Source of the DNA: Saprospirales bacterium
GTDB taxonomy: Bacteria > Bacteroidota > Bacteroidia > Chitinophagales > Saprospiraceae
Direction of reading: 5' to 3'
DNA length: 5,701 nt
NCBI GenBank assembly: GCA_003559985.1
Contig: PWJP01000184.1
Location: 1-5,701 of the forward strand
The notes below the pieces were generated by a model. That model was given only the letters and a program-made list of their open reading frames with translations. It searched no databases and was not told where the DNA came from. Position 1 is the stretch's first letter. Every line of letters starts with the position of its first letter. The translations under genes and the position numbers were made by a program. Positions 1-5,701 of the stretch are shown here, in pieces.

Positions 1-801
1 TACTACAGCAGGGCCCGCAACCTTCACAAGGCCGCCGGCTTGATTGCAGAGAGAGCTGAGGGAGATGAACCACGGAGCATGAAAGAGTGGATGGAAATGC
101 CCGGAGTAGGGCCCTACACTGCAGCAGCCATTACTTCTTTTGCCTACGGTCACCCCAACGCCGTGCTGGACGGCAATGTCTATAGGGTGATCGCTCGTTT
201 TTTCGGTTTGGATGTTCCCATTGATACCAGTCAGGGAAAAAAAGTTTTCTCTAACCTCGCAGATCAACTCATCTGCAGGAAAAACCCAGCACTTTACAAT
301 CAGGCCATTATGGATTTTGGCGCCACCGTTTGTAAACCAAATAATCCGCTGTGTGACAGTTGCCCACTATCTGATCAATGTGTGGCCCGCCTGGGAAACC
401 TGATCGGCGAATTACCCGTGAAGTCCCGCCGACCGAACAAAAAGAAATGGAAAATCACCTACTGCCACCTACACGATAATCAGAATCTGTTGCTGGTCAG
501 GCGTCCTTCAGAAGGGATTTGGGGAGGGCTTTATGAGCTGCCGGCATTTTCAGGCAAGGGAGAAATGATAAAATGGATGCATGACAATTTTGACCTCAAG
601 CTACCCGGGTCCACTGAACCTGTGCAAATCAGGCACGAATTAACCCACAGGCGGATAGAGGCGGAGGGGTTTTCCGTTAGGGGGAATAAGTTGAAAGATA
701 TAAAAACAGAGAGTTGTATGTTGGTAAGTAGCAAAATGCTACCGAAATTTGCGCTTCATTCTCTTATGAAGAAATATTTTGCTATCTTTACAAGCGATTG
801 A
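1..801 (+). CDS. mutY: A/G-specific adenine DNA glycosylase MutY (5' partial)
   Basis: MutY removes adenine mispaired with 8-oxoguanine in base excision repair. The frame is open from base 1, starting YYSRARNLHKAA, so the true start lies upstream. A TTG at 40 is an internal Leu codon. Residues here are numbered from base 1. The helix-hairpin-helix PGVGPYTA is at 34-41 and the catalytic aspartate in VLDGNV is D57. The [4Fe-4S] ligands form a perfect C-X6-C-X2-C-X5-C set at C111, C118, C121 and C127. The C-terminal NUDIX-like 8-oxoG-recognition domain begins near 145, with GIWGGLYELP at 172-181. The usual FSH recognition loop reads LTH at 214-216. The segment with the second catalytic residue (Glu37 in E. 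coli) is outside the window, so completeness of the active site cannot be judged. Ends 17 nt before ssb, probably co-transcribed. Identity is close to certain. Confidence 0.97.
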   Translation, partial: YYSRARNLHKAAGLIAERAEGDEPRSMKEWMEMPGVGPYTAAAITSFAYGHPNAVLDGNVYRVIARFFGLDVPIDTSQGKKVFSNLADQLICRKNPALYNQAIMDFGATVCKPNNPLCDSCPLSDQCVARLGNLIGELPVKSRRPNKKKWKITYCHLHDNQNLLLVRRPSEGIWGGLYELPAFSGKGEMIKWMHDNFDLKLPGSTEPVQIRHELTHRRIEAEGFSVRGNKLKDIKTESCMLVSSKMLPKFALHSLMKKYFAIFTSD

Positions 802-818
802 TCAAATTTTAAAAAACC

Positions 819-1289
819 ATGTACAACAAAGTAATTTTGATCGGCAACCTCGGAGCTGATCCTGACATTCGAACACTTGAAAGCGGTGCAAAGGTGGCTA
901 AATTCAGAATTGCTACCAATGAAAACTACCGGGATAAATCAGGCGAATGGCAGACTATCACTGAATGGCACAATATTGTAGCCTGGAGAAGTCTTGCAGA
1001 ACGCGTGGAGCGCGACCTTAGAAAAGGGCTTTTGGTCTTTATTGAAGGCAAAATATCTCACAGAAAATACACAGACAAAGAGGGAATCGAGCGATATCAG
1101 ACGGATATCAATGCCTTTGTAATAAGGAAATTGGAACGATCAGATGAATACAAGTCAGGTTCTTCTCAATCCGCCGGGCCCTTCGAAACTGCAGACACAC
1201 CTTCTTCTGAAGAAAAAAGTACAGATAATTCCGGTCAATCCGATGACGAAAATTCGGGCAAAGACAGCGACGATGACCTTCCATTTTGA
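819..1289 (+). CDS. ssb: Single-stranded DNA-binding protein SSB
   Basis: SSB coats single-stranded DNA during replication, recombination and repair, and recruits partner proteins through its C-terminal tip. The 156-residue length is usual for the family. Residues 1-105 form the OB fold, opening MYNKVILIGNLGADP. The TEWHNIVAW stretch carries W50, in the place of the DNA-stacking Trp54 of E. coli SSB. Residues 106-150 are a low-complexity linker rich in Ser, Asp and Glu. The protein ends DDDLPF, the standard partner-binding tip, so it is complete. The ATG at 819 gives the expected N-terminus. Upstream is A/T-rich with no Shine-Dalgarno, normal for Bacteroidota. It lies 17 nt after mutY and 36 nt before gldE, in a likely operon. 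Its stop codon is in the same frame as gldE. Confidence 0.97.
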   Translation: MYNKVILIGNLGADPDIRTLESGAKVAKFRIATNENYRDKSGEWQTITEWHNIVAWRSLAERVERDLRKGLLVFIEGKISHRKYTDKEGIERYQTDINAFVIRKLERSDEYKSGSSQSAGPFETADTPSSEEKSTDNSGQSDDENSGKDSDDDLPF

Positions 1290-1325
1290 AGGAAAAGTGG
1301 GATTGCTTCACCAAATTCTACCAAG

Positions 1326-2744
1326 TTGGAACCAGAACCTCCCGATCCGGGATTGCTAAGTTTATTCTCCGTTTTTCTACTGACGGTGCCCTCCGGTGAT
1401 GTTACCACGGCACTGACAGCGCTGATTCTTTTGCTACTTTGTTCAGGTCTGGTCTCCGGCTCTGAAGTGGCTTTTTTCTCATTCAGTCCCGGGCAGATAT
1501 CAGAAATGGAGGAGAGAAATGACACCTCTGATCGGCGAATACTGCGTTTAAAGGAACGCCCCAGAACCCTTTTGGCGACTATTTTGATCACCAACAACCT
1601 GATTAACATTGCCATTGTGGTACTCTCTGATTATATTCTCTGGCGGACACTGCCGGAAACCACCTTCCAATCCTGGTCCGAGTGGGTAGTGCATGCGATT
1701 CCTGCACTATCAGAAAGTGTGGATGGCATCACCCGGTTGTTCAATTTCCTGGTCACTGTGGCCGGAGTTACATTTCTGTTGGTGGTCGCCGGAGAGGTTA
1801 CACCCAAATTATACGCCAGAATCAACAACCTTAAATTTGCCCGCTGGATGTCCTTACCACTGCTCGTACTAAGGGATATATTTTGGCCGATTTCCCGATT
1901 GCTGGTTGGATGGTCATCTGCCATTGAAAATAAGGTCGCTTCCGGGAAATTGATACAGGATCAATCCGCCCGCAAGGAAGAGCTGGATCGCGCCATTGAA
2001 CTGACCGTGAGTTTGGACCTGGATTCAGAAAAAGAGGTGGATATATTGAAGAGCATTGTGAAATTCAGCGATGTGGCTGTCCGGCAAATTATGACACCCA
2101 GGGTCAATCTGGTAGCCGTGGATTTTGAGGAAAAAGTCAATGAGGTATTTAAAACGATTCGAGAATCCGGCTTTTCTCGCCTGCCGGTCTATCAGGGGGA
2201 TCTCGACAACATCGTGGGAATTCTCTACGTCAAGGACCTAATCCAGTTACTTGATAAAAAGGAGGAAGAATTCGATTGGCAGGAATTAATCAGAACCGAG
2301 GTGCTTTACGTGCCGGAGAACAAAAAAATCAATGACCTTCTCAAGGAGTTTCAACTCAGGAGAATGCACATGGGTGTGGTGGTGGACGAATACGGAGGTT
2401 GTTCGGGCGTGGTAACCCTGGAAGATATTATGGAGGAGGTGATCGGGGAAATCCGCGATGAGTTTGACCCCGATGAAGAACTGAGTTTTGTGAGATTGGA
2501 CAAGCGAAATTTTATTTTCGAAGGTCAAACCCAGTTAAAGGACGTGTGTCGCATCATGGAAATCGATACCAATACCTTTGACAATCTCAGTGGTGAATCC
2601 GACACCATTGCAGGGTTGCTTCTGGAAACTCTGGGCCGACTCCCGCGAGCAGAGCAGGAAGTAGTGCTGGGTGCGTTTAAAATTAAGGTGCTTTTGGTCA
2701 ATAAAAGGCGGATAGAAAAGGTTAAAGTTACCATCTTGTATTGA
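1326..2744 (+). CDS. gldE: Gliding motility-associated protein GldE (CNNM/CBS-domain membrane protein)
   Basis: GldE belongs to the HlyC/CorC (CNNM) family of inner-membrane proteins and is genetically linked to gliding and type IX secretion; its exact role is not settled. The protein has 472 residues. The DUF21/CNNM membrane domain spans about 28-200, with hydrophobic segments near 28-52, 81-104, 138-156 and 173-195. It holds the family motifs SGSEVAFFSFS (44-54) and GEVTPK (156-161). A CBS pair follows at about 250-375, starting VRQIMTPR and ending with VDEYGG...VVTLEDIMEE. A CorC/HlyC C-terminal domain covers about 388-472. The start is TTG at 1326. The frame is closed by the ssb stop at 1287 and the first in-frame ATG is residue 61, inside the membrane domain. 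The resulting MEPEPP N-terminus resembles other GldE proteins. No Shine-Dalgarno is seen. gldD follows after 22 nt, the usual partner order. Confidence 0.93.
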   Translation: MEPEPPDPGLLSLFSVFLLTVPSGDVTTALTALILLLLCSGLVSGSEVAFFSFSPGQISEMEERNDTSDRRILRLKERPRTLLATILITNNLINIAIVVLSDYILWRTLPETTFQSWSEWVVHAIPALSESVDGITRLFNFLVTVAGVTFLLVVAGEVTPKLYARINNLKFARWMSLPLLVLRDIFWPISRLLVGWSSAIENKVASGKLIQDQSARKEELDRAIELTVSLDLDSEKEVDILKSIVKFSDVAVRQIMTPRVNLVAVDFEEKVNEVFKTIRESGFSRLPVYQGDLDNIVGILYVKDLIQLLDKKEEEFDWQELIRTEVLYVPENKKINDLLKEFQLRRMHMGVVVDEYGGCSGVVTLEDIMEEVIGEIRDEFDPDEELSFVRLDKRNFIFEGQTQLKDVCRIMEIDTNTFDNLSGESDTIAGLLLETLGRLPRAEQEVVLGAFKIKVLLVNKRRIEKVKVTILY

Positions 2745-2766
2745 TTTTGGTTCAGATTTTGAAACT

Positions 2767-3372
2767 ATGAAGAGATTTCCCGTATTTCTACTCGTGCTTA
2801 TTGTGCCACTGTTGTTTTTCCTTCCAGCCTGTGGAGGAGATGATGTGGACAACCCCAAACCGAGGATGTTTCCCAGGGTGGATTATCCCGATAAAGCCTA
2901 TCAGGAGTTCCAAATGGATGCCTGTCCCTTTTCTTTTGAATATCCCGTTTATGCAGAAATAGACGAAGTGGACCGCTTTTTTGGTGAAGAACCAGGCCAC
3001 CCATGCTGGTTTGACCTGGTGTTTAAGGATTTTGATGCGCGTTTGTACGTGAGTTACTACCCGATTACCTCGCGCACGGATTACGATAAATTCATCACCG
3101 ACGCCTATAAAATCGCCAATCAGATCAACAAGCGTTCGGACTTCATGGATGAATTCGTGGTATCCCACGGCAATGTGGGAGGAATAATCATGGAATTTGA
3201 AGGTCACGCGGCTTCACCCATGCACTTTTACCTCACAGATACTACCAATCACTTTTTGCGGGGAGCCCTTTACTTCAATACCAGTGTCCGACCCGACTCC
3301 CTCGCTCCCGTCATTGAGTTTTTAAAAGTGGATGTAGCACATGCGATCGGCTCTTTTGAGTGGGAGGAGTAG
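2767..3372 (+). CDS. gldD: Gliding motility lipoprotein GldD
   Basis: GldD is a lipoprotein required for gliding and type IX secretion in Flavobacterium johnsoniae. This 201-residue protein starts with a positively charged, hydrophobic signal peptide (residues 1-21) and a lipobox LPAC with the lipidated Cys at 22. Pro at -2 is a little unusual. The mature N-terminus CGGDDVDNPKPR is acidic, then runs into the GldD-type PKPR segment. Conserved blocks follow: ACPFSFEYP (52-60), PCWFDLVF (79-86), LYVSYYPI (93-100) and a C-terminal AHAIGSFEW. C53 and C80 are the only other cysteines and could form a disulfide outside the cytoplasm (inference). The ATG at 2767 gives a complete signal peptide. It is the last gene of the plus-strand block. 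It converges on the macro-domain gene with 6 nt between stops, and no terminator hairpin is visible. Confidence 0.92.
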   Translation: MKRFPVFLLVLIVPLLFFLPACGGDDVDNPKPRMFPRVDYPDKAYQEFQMDACPFSFEYPVYAEIDEVDRFFGEEPGHPCWFDLVFKDFDARLYVSYYPITSRTDYDKFITDAYKIANQINKRSDFMDEFVVSHGNVGGIIMEFEGHAASPMHFYLTDTTNHFLRGALYFNTSVRPDSLAPVIEFLKVDVAHAIGSFEWEE

Positions 3373-3378
3373 CACATC

Positions 3379-3918
3379 TTATTTGATCGTCATTTCAGAC
3401 CAGATTTCCCGGTAGATTTCGAGGTCGCTTTTGCTGAAAAGCACAAAACGCACCTCCTCGATATTTTTCATTGAGGGCAGTAGTTCGGCTGTGATCTTTA
3501 TTGCTACTGGAGCAGCTTCCTCAATGGGATATCCGAATATTCCTGTGGAAATGGCCGGGAATGCTATCGACTTCAGCTCATTTCCCTCTGCCAAAATCAT
3601 GGCGTTGCGGTAACAGTCCGCCAGAAGTTCTGCTTCGGGCTTATCCTTGCCGTACACAGGCCCCAGACAGTGGATTACATTTTTGTTGGGCAAATCGTAC
3701 GCTCCCGTGATAACTGCCTCTCCCGGTGCAATCGGAGCCAGCGGCAGGCATTCTCGCTCCAGCTCTGGTCCGGCAGCCCTGTGAATAGCCCCGGCCACTC
3801 CTCCGCCGGTCTTCAGCTGCGAATTGGCGGCATTGACAATCGCATCAATATCCTCCTGACTGGTTATATCGCCCTGAGTGAAAGTAATTTGCTCGCTCAA
3901 CTTTTTTTCATCCTTCAT
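3379..3918 (-). CDS. Macro-domain protein (ADP-ribose / O-acetyl-ADP-ribose type)
   Basis: Macro domains bind ADP-ribose; many bacterial ones hydrolyse O-acetyl-ADP-ribose or remove ADP-ribose from proteins. This 179-residue cytoplasmic protein is essentially one macro domain. GDIT (16-19) supplies the adenine-contacting Asp17. IVNAAN (27-32) is followed by the glycine loop TGGGVAGAIHRAAG (37-50). The phosphate-binding loop ISTGIFGYP is at 123-131. In E. coli YmdB and MacroD enzymes the loop reads GGGVDGAIH, with the Asp implicated in catalysis; here that position is Ala42. Deacetylase activity therefore cannot be assumed, and no symbol is given. The ATG at 3918 gives a normal family length. 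An out-of-frame ATG 7 nt upstream (at 3925) opens only a five-codon reading frame ending inside this gene. A candidate promoter lies at 3993-4000. It ends 6 nt from gldD, convergent. Confidence 0.93.
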   Translation of the reverse strand: MKDEKKLSEQITFTQGDITSQEDIDAIVNAANSQLKTGGGVAGAIHRAAGPELERECLPLAPIAPGEAVITGAYDLPNKNVIHCLGPVYGKDKPEAELLADCYRNAMILAEGNELKSIAFPAISTGIFGYPIEEAAPVAIKITAELLPSMKNIEEVRFVLFSKSDLEIYREIWSEMTIK

Positions 3919-3992
3919 AAAACATGGTTTTACCTGTCTTCCTCGTTATAAATTTCTTCCCGTGCAAGGCCTGAATCACTGACGGGGTTTTA

Positions 3993-4000
3993 CAAATGTA
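3993..4000 (-). promoter_or_regulatory. Candidate Bacteroidota -7 promoter element for the macro-domain gene
   Basis: On the minus strand this reads TACATTTG, an exact match to the Bacteroidota -7 consensus TAnnTTTG. It sits in the 141-nt gap between the DUF1643 gene and the macro gene, downstream of an A/T-rich run. Transcription would start near 3986, giving a leader of about 68 nt. The weak point is the -33 element. The nearest upstream TTG is 26 nt away, longer than the usual spacing of about 19-23. A loose stem (CCCGT 3959-3963 with ACGGG 3982-3986, 18-nt loop) lies just downstream and may be chance. The rest of the gap shows no convincing terminator and no other gene. Confidence 0.4.
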
Positions 4001-4059
4001 ATAAAAAGCTAAACCACCGCATAGTTCAATCCAGGCCACCCAATGGACCGTAGTAATAT

Positions 4060-4599
4060 TCAGCCTGAAAGTTGTCCCCTTATGTACCCCGTCGGATAAA
4101 AGCTGTTGACAGTTGCTGATTTTGGAAGGTAAAGAGGGTGTCTGGGATGACCGGGCTTTGTGAGCTCCCCCATGCATATCCATTTTTTAGATAAAATACC
4201 TGTTTGGTGGAGGATATCGCTCAGGCAGGGAATAAGAAAGGGTCGTTTTTCAATGAGATTTCCCCAGGCGGCCCATATCGGTGCCCGCTGATATTGATTT
4301 ACAATGTGGCCTATTTGTTGGAGATTTTGCCAGTGCAGTTCGCGATTTATGCGTTTGTGAATGCGGTTGGGGTCTGTGGCCCGTTGTGGGTAGAGGTTTA
4401 GCATAATCCAACCATTATAACCCCTGTGCCGGGAGAGTCTCTTCACCGCGCGCATAGTGGGGTCCAGGTCACCCGGACCGGCAGTGCTCGGATTCACACC
4501 AATGCATATCAGTGGTTCAGGACCGTCTTCACCGAGGAAGAACCTCGCCCTGTTTTGCGGATCTGTTTGGTACAGCCAATTTGACTTATGGCTTTTCAT
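4060..4599 (-). CDS. DUF1643 domain-containing protein
   Basis: This 179-residue protein matches DUF1643, a family of unknown function found in many bacteria and phages. Visible family motifs, in order, are ICIGVNPSTA (31-40), DPTMR (46-50), MLNLYPQRATDPN (66-78), IWAAWGNLI (108-116) and GELTKPGHPRHPLYLP (144-159). A hydrophobic strand leads into GVNPS. There is no signal peptide or membrane segment, so it is probably cytoplasmic. The ATG at 4599 gives the usual short N-terminus and the C-terminus ends soon after HPLYLP, so the gene looks complete. It starts 32 nt after the stop of the KamA-like gene and is probably co-transcribed with it. The gap holds an 11-codon frame (4631 to 4596) whose TGA overlaps this ATG, perhaps by chance. 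The motif order recalls uracil-DNA glycosylases, but that is only a hypothesis. Confidence 0.88.
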   Translation of the reverse strand: MKSHKSNWLYQTDPQNRARFFLGEDGPEPLICIGVNPSTAGPGDLDPTMRAVKRLSRHRGYNGWIMLNLYPQRATDPNRIHKRINRELHWQNLQQIGHIVNQYQRAPIWAAWGNLIEKRPFLIPCLSDILHQTGILSKKWICMGELTKPGHPRHPLYLPKSATVNSFYPTGYIRGQLSG

Positions 4600-4631
4600 T
4601 GAAGGTCGCTAATGTCCCGTTGGGAAGCCAT

Positions 4632-5701
4632 TTATTCAGCTCTTACCAATTCGGGTTCTTCGTCGAGAATTTCGCTGAGCTCCCTTTCGTAGAAGAATTC
4701 ATTTTGGCCAAAAGCCGGCTTAAGGTCGGTCAACCAGCTTGCATTTTCGTCGTATTTGGCGAAAAAGGGCTTGCAGACCCAGTCAGGATTTCTTCCTTGT
4801 ATAAACTGAAGTACAAATACCTTTTCGGTCTTGCCGTTGAGCGGAATGTCCTGCACGCCTAAAATATGGACTTTGCCCGGAGTGCTCGACATACTCGGTC
4901 CTCTCACTGTTCTGCAAATACCGCTCACCTTTTGATAAGCCTTTTGGAAAATTTTCCAGGCATCCACGAGGGGAACTGAAAAGTACTCCTGTGCTCCGGT
5001 ATCTCTCTCCACAAACATGTAATAAGGTATGCAATTGTTGTCCACTTGTGCGCGCCACATTTCAGCCCAAATATCGGCGTCGTCGTTTATATTGCGAAGC
5101 AGAGGAGATTGGGTTCTTATTTGAGCCCCAGTATTTCGAATTTTCACAATGGCTTCCTGAACTGCGGGGGTTGATAATTCAACAGGATGACTGAAATGGG
5201 CCATAAAAGACAGATTGACACCGCTTTTCACCACTTTTTCAAAAAGGCGAAGAGTCTCGTCGGCATCCTTATCGGTTAGGAATTTATACGGCCAAAAACC
5301 CAGGGCTTTCGAACCAATACGGATGGTCTTGAGATTCGGAAGGTTTGCCTCCAACAGACCATTTATATAGACTTCAAGTGCAGAGGCCTTCATTATCATG
5401 GGGTCTCCTCCGGTAAAGAGCACATCGGTTATCTGTGGATTGTTGCGGAGATAGCCCACGAGCAAGTCAGTCTCTTTCATGGCAAACTTCCACTCGTTTA
5501 TTCCAACGAATTGCGGCCACCGGAAGCAAAAAGTACAGTATGCGTGACAGGTTTGACCATTGCTTGGAAAAAACAGCGCCGTTTCCCTGTACTTGTGCTG
5601 AATTCCCTTCAACTCCTCACCGTCGAGTTCCGGGATGTTGCACTTTTGCCCGGCCGGATGTGGGTTTAGAGACATGCGGATGCGATTGGCAATTTCCTTA
5701 A
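4632..5701 (-). CDS. KamA-family radical SAM protein (lysine 2,3-aminomutase-like, 5' partial)
   Basis: This is a radical SAM enzyme of the lysine 2,3-aminomutase (KamA) family, which normally uses a [4Fe-4S] cluster, SAM and PLP to move an amino group. The frame stays open to the window end, reading KEIANRIR just before the first ATG at 5675, in the middle of a conserved ANRIR.SLNPHPAGQ block. The true start is therefore outside. Residues are numbered from that ATG. The cluster motif C-X3-C-X2-C is C43, C47 and C50. FTGGDP (87-92) is the SAM-contacting glycine motif. RTQSPLLRNIND (187-198) is a KamA-type block. K268 in TPGKVHI aligns with the PLP lysine (Lys337 of the Clostridium enzyme). 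The two aspartates binding the substrate lysine in that enzyme align with R224 and S261, so the substrate is probably not lysine. The C-terminal zinc cysteine cluster is absent; the tail is acidic. The DUF1643 gene follows after 32 nt. Confidence 0.92.
   Translation of the reverse strand, partial: KEIANRIRMSLNPHPAGQKCNIPELDGEELKGIQHKYRETALFFPSNGQTCHAYCTFCFRWPQFVGINEWKFAMKETDLLVGYLRNNPQITDVLFTGGDPMIMKASALEVYINGLLEANLPNLKTIRIGSKALGFWPYKFLTDKDADETLRLFEKVVKSGVNLSFMAHFSHPVELSTPAVQEAIVKIRNTGAQIRTQSPLLRNINDDADIWAEMWRAQVDNNCIPYYMFVERDTGAQEYFSVPLVDAWKIFQKAYQKVSGICRTVRGPSMSSTPGKVHILGVQDIPLNGKTEKVFVLQFIQGRNPDWVCKPFFAKYDENASWLTDLKPAFGQNEFFYERELSEILDEEPELVRAE

Noticed and set aside
783..790. TATCTTTA near the end of mutY as a promoter for ssb
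   Set aside because: It matches the -7 consensus except for the last base, but no TTG lies at a suitable distance upstream, and ssb is well explained by co-transcription with mutY.
1235..1615. 126-residue antisense open frame opposite the ssb end and gldE start
   Set aside because: It lies opposite two well-supported genes and its protein has no recognisable features; it is a shadow of their coding sequence.
3919..3931. Short palindrome (AAAAC-ATG-GTTTT) next to the macro-domain start codon
   Set aside because: The stem is only five mostly A-T pairs, too weak to call a regulatory hairpin or operator.
3908..4183. 91-residue minus-strand open frame spanning the gap between the DUF1643 and macro-domain genes
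   Set aside because: It overlaps the conserved DUF1643 C-terminus out of frame by over 120 nt and has no recognisable motif. The DUF1643 protein ends at a normal place, so a frameshifted extension is not needed. The stretch is better explained as leader and promoter of the macro gene.
4596..4631. 11-codon ATG frame filling the gap between the KamA-like and DUF1643 genes, its TGA overlapping the DUF1643 ATG
   Set aside because: The geometry would suit translational coupling, but a frame this short is expected by chance and there is no ribosome-binding signal or conservation to support it.

Overview
The window most likely comes from a member of the Bacteroidota, from a gliding or type IX secretion lineage (Flavobacteriia, Cytophagia or a relative). 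The main evidence is the plus-strand order mutY - ssb - gldE - gldD, an arrangement known from that phylum. None of the four genes has a convincing Shine-Dalgarno sequence next to its start, which also fits. By eye the base composition is moderate (somewhat below 50% GC). There are no RNA genes, insertion sequences, CRISPR arrays or long repeats.

Plus strand, 1-3372: a tightly spaced, probably co-transcribed block. It starts inside mutY (adenine DNA glycosylase, N-terminus outside the window). It continues with ssb (single-strand DNA-binding protein with an intact acidic tip), gldE (CNNM/CBS-type membrane protein, TTG start) and gldD (gliding lipoprotein). The gaps are 17, 36 and 22 nt. The block thus joins DNA maintenance with assembly of the gliding/secretion machinery.

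Minus strand, 3379-5701: three genes face the gld block. In transcription order they are a KamA-like radical SAM protein (N-terminus outside the window), a DUF1643 protein 32 nt downstream, and a macro-domain protein 141 nt further on. The macro gene ends only 6 nt from the end of gldD, with no visible terminator between them. The 141-nt gap holds a good Bacteroidota-type -7 element, so the macro gene may have its own promoter.

Most of the window is ordinary. The points worth a second look are on the minus strand. The KamA-like protein keeps the radical SAM cysteines and a PLP-type lysine but appears to have lost both aspartates that hold lysine in true lysine 2,3-aminomutase. The macro domain has alanine where the YmdB/MacroD catalytic aspartate is expected. 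The DUF1643 protein has a motif order that resembles the uracil-DNA glycosylase superfamily. I do not see a new multi-gene system here.
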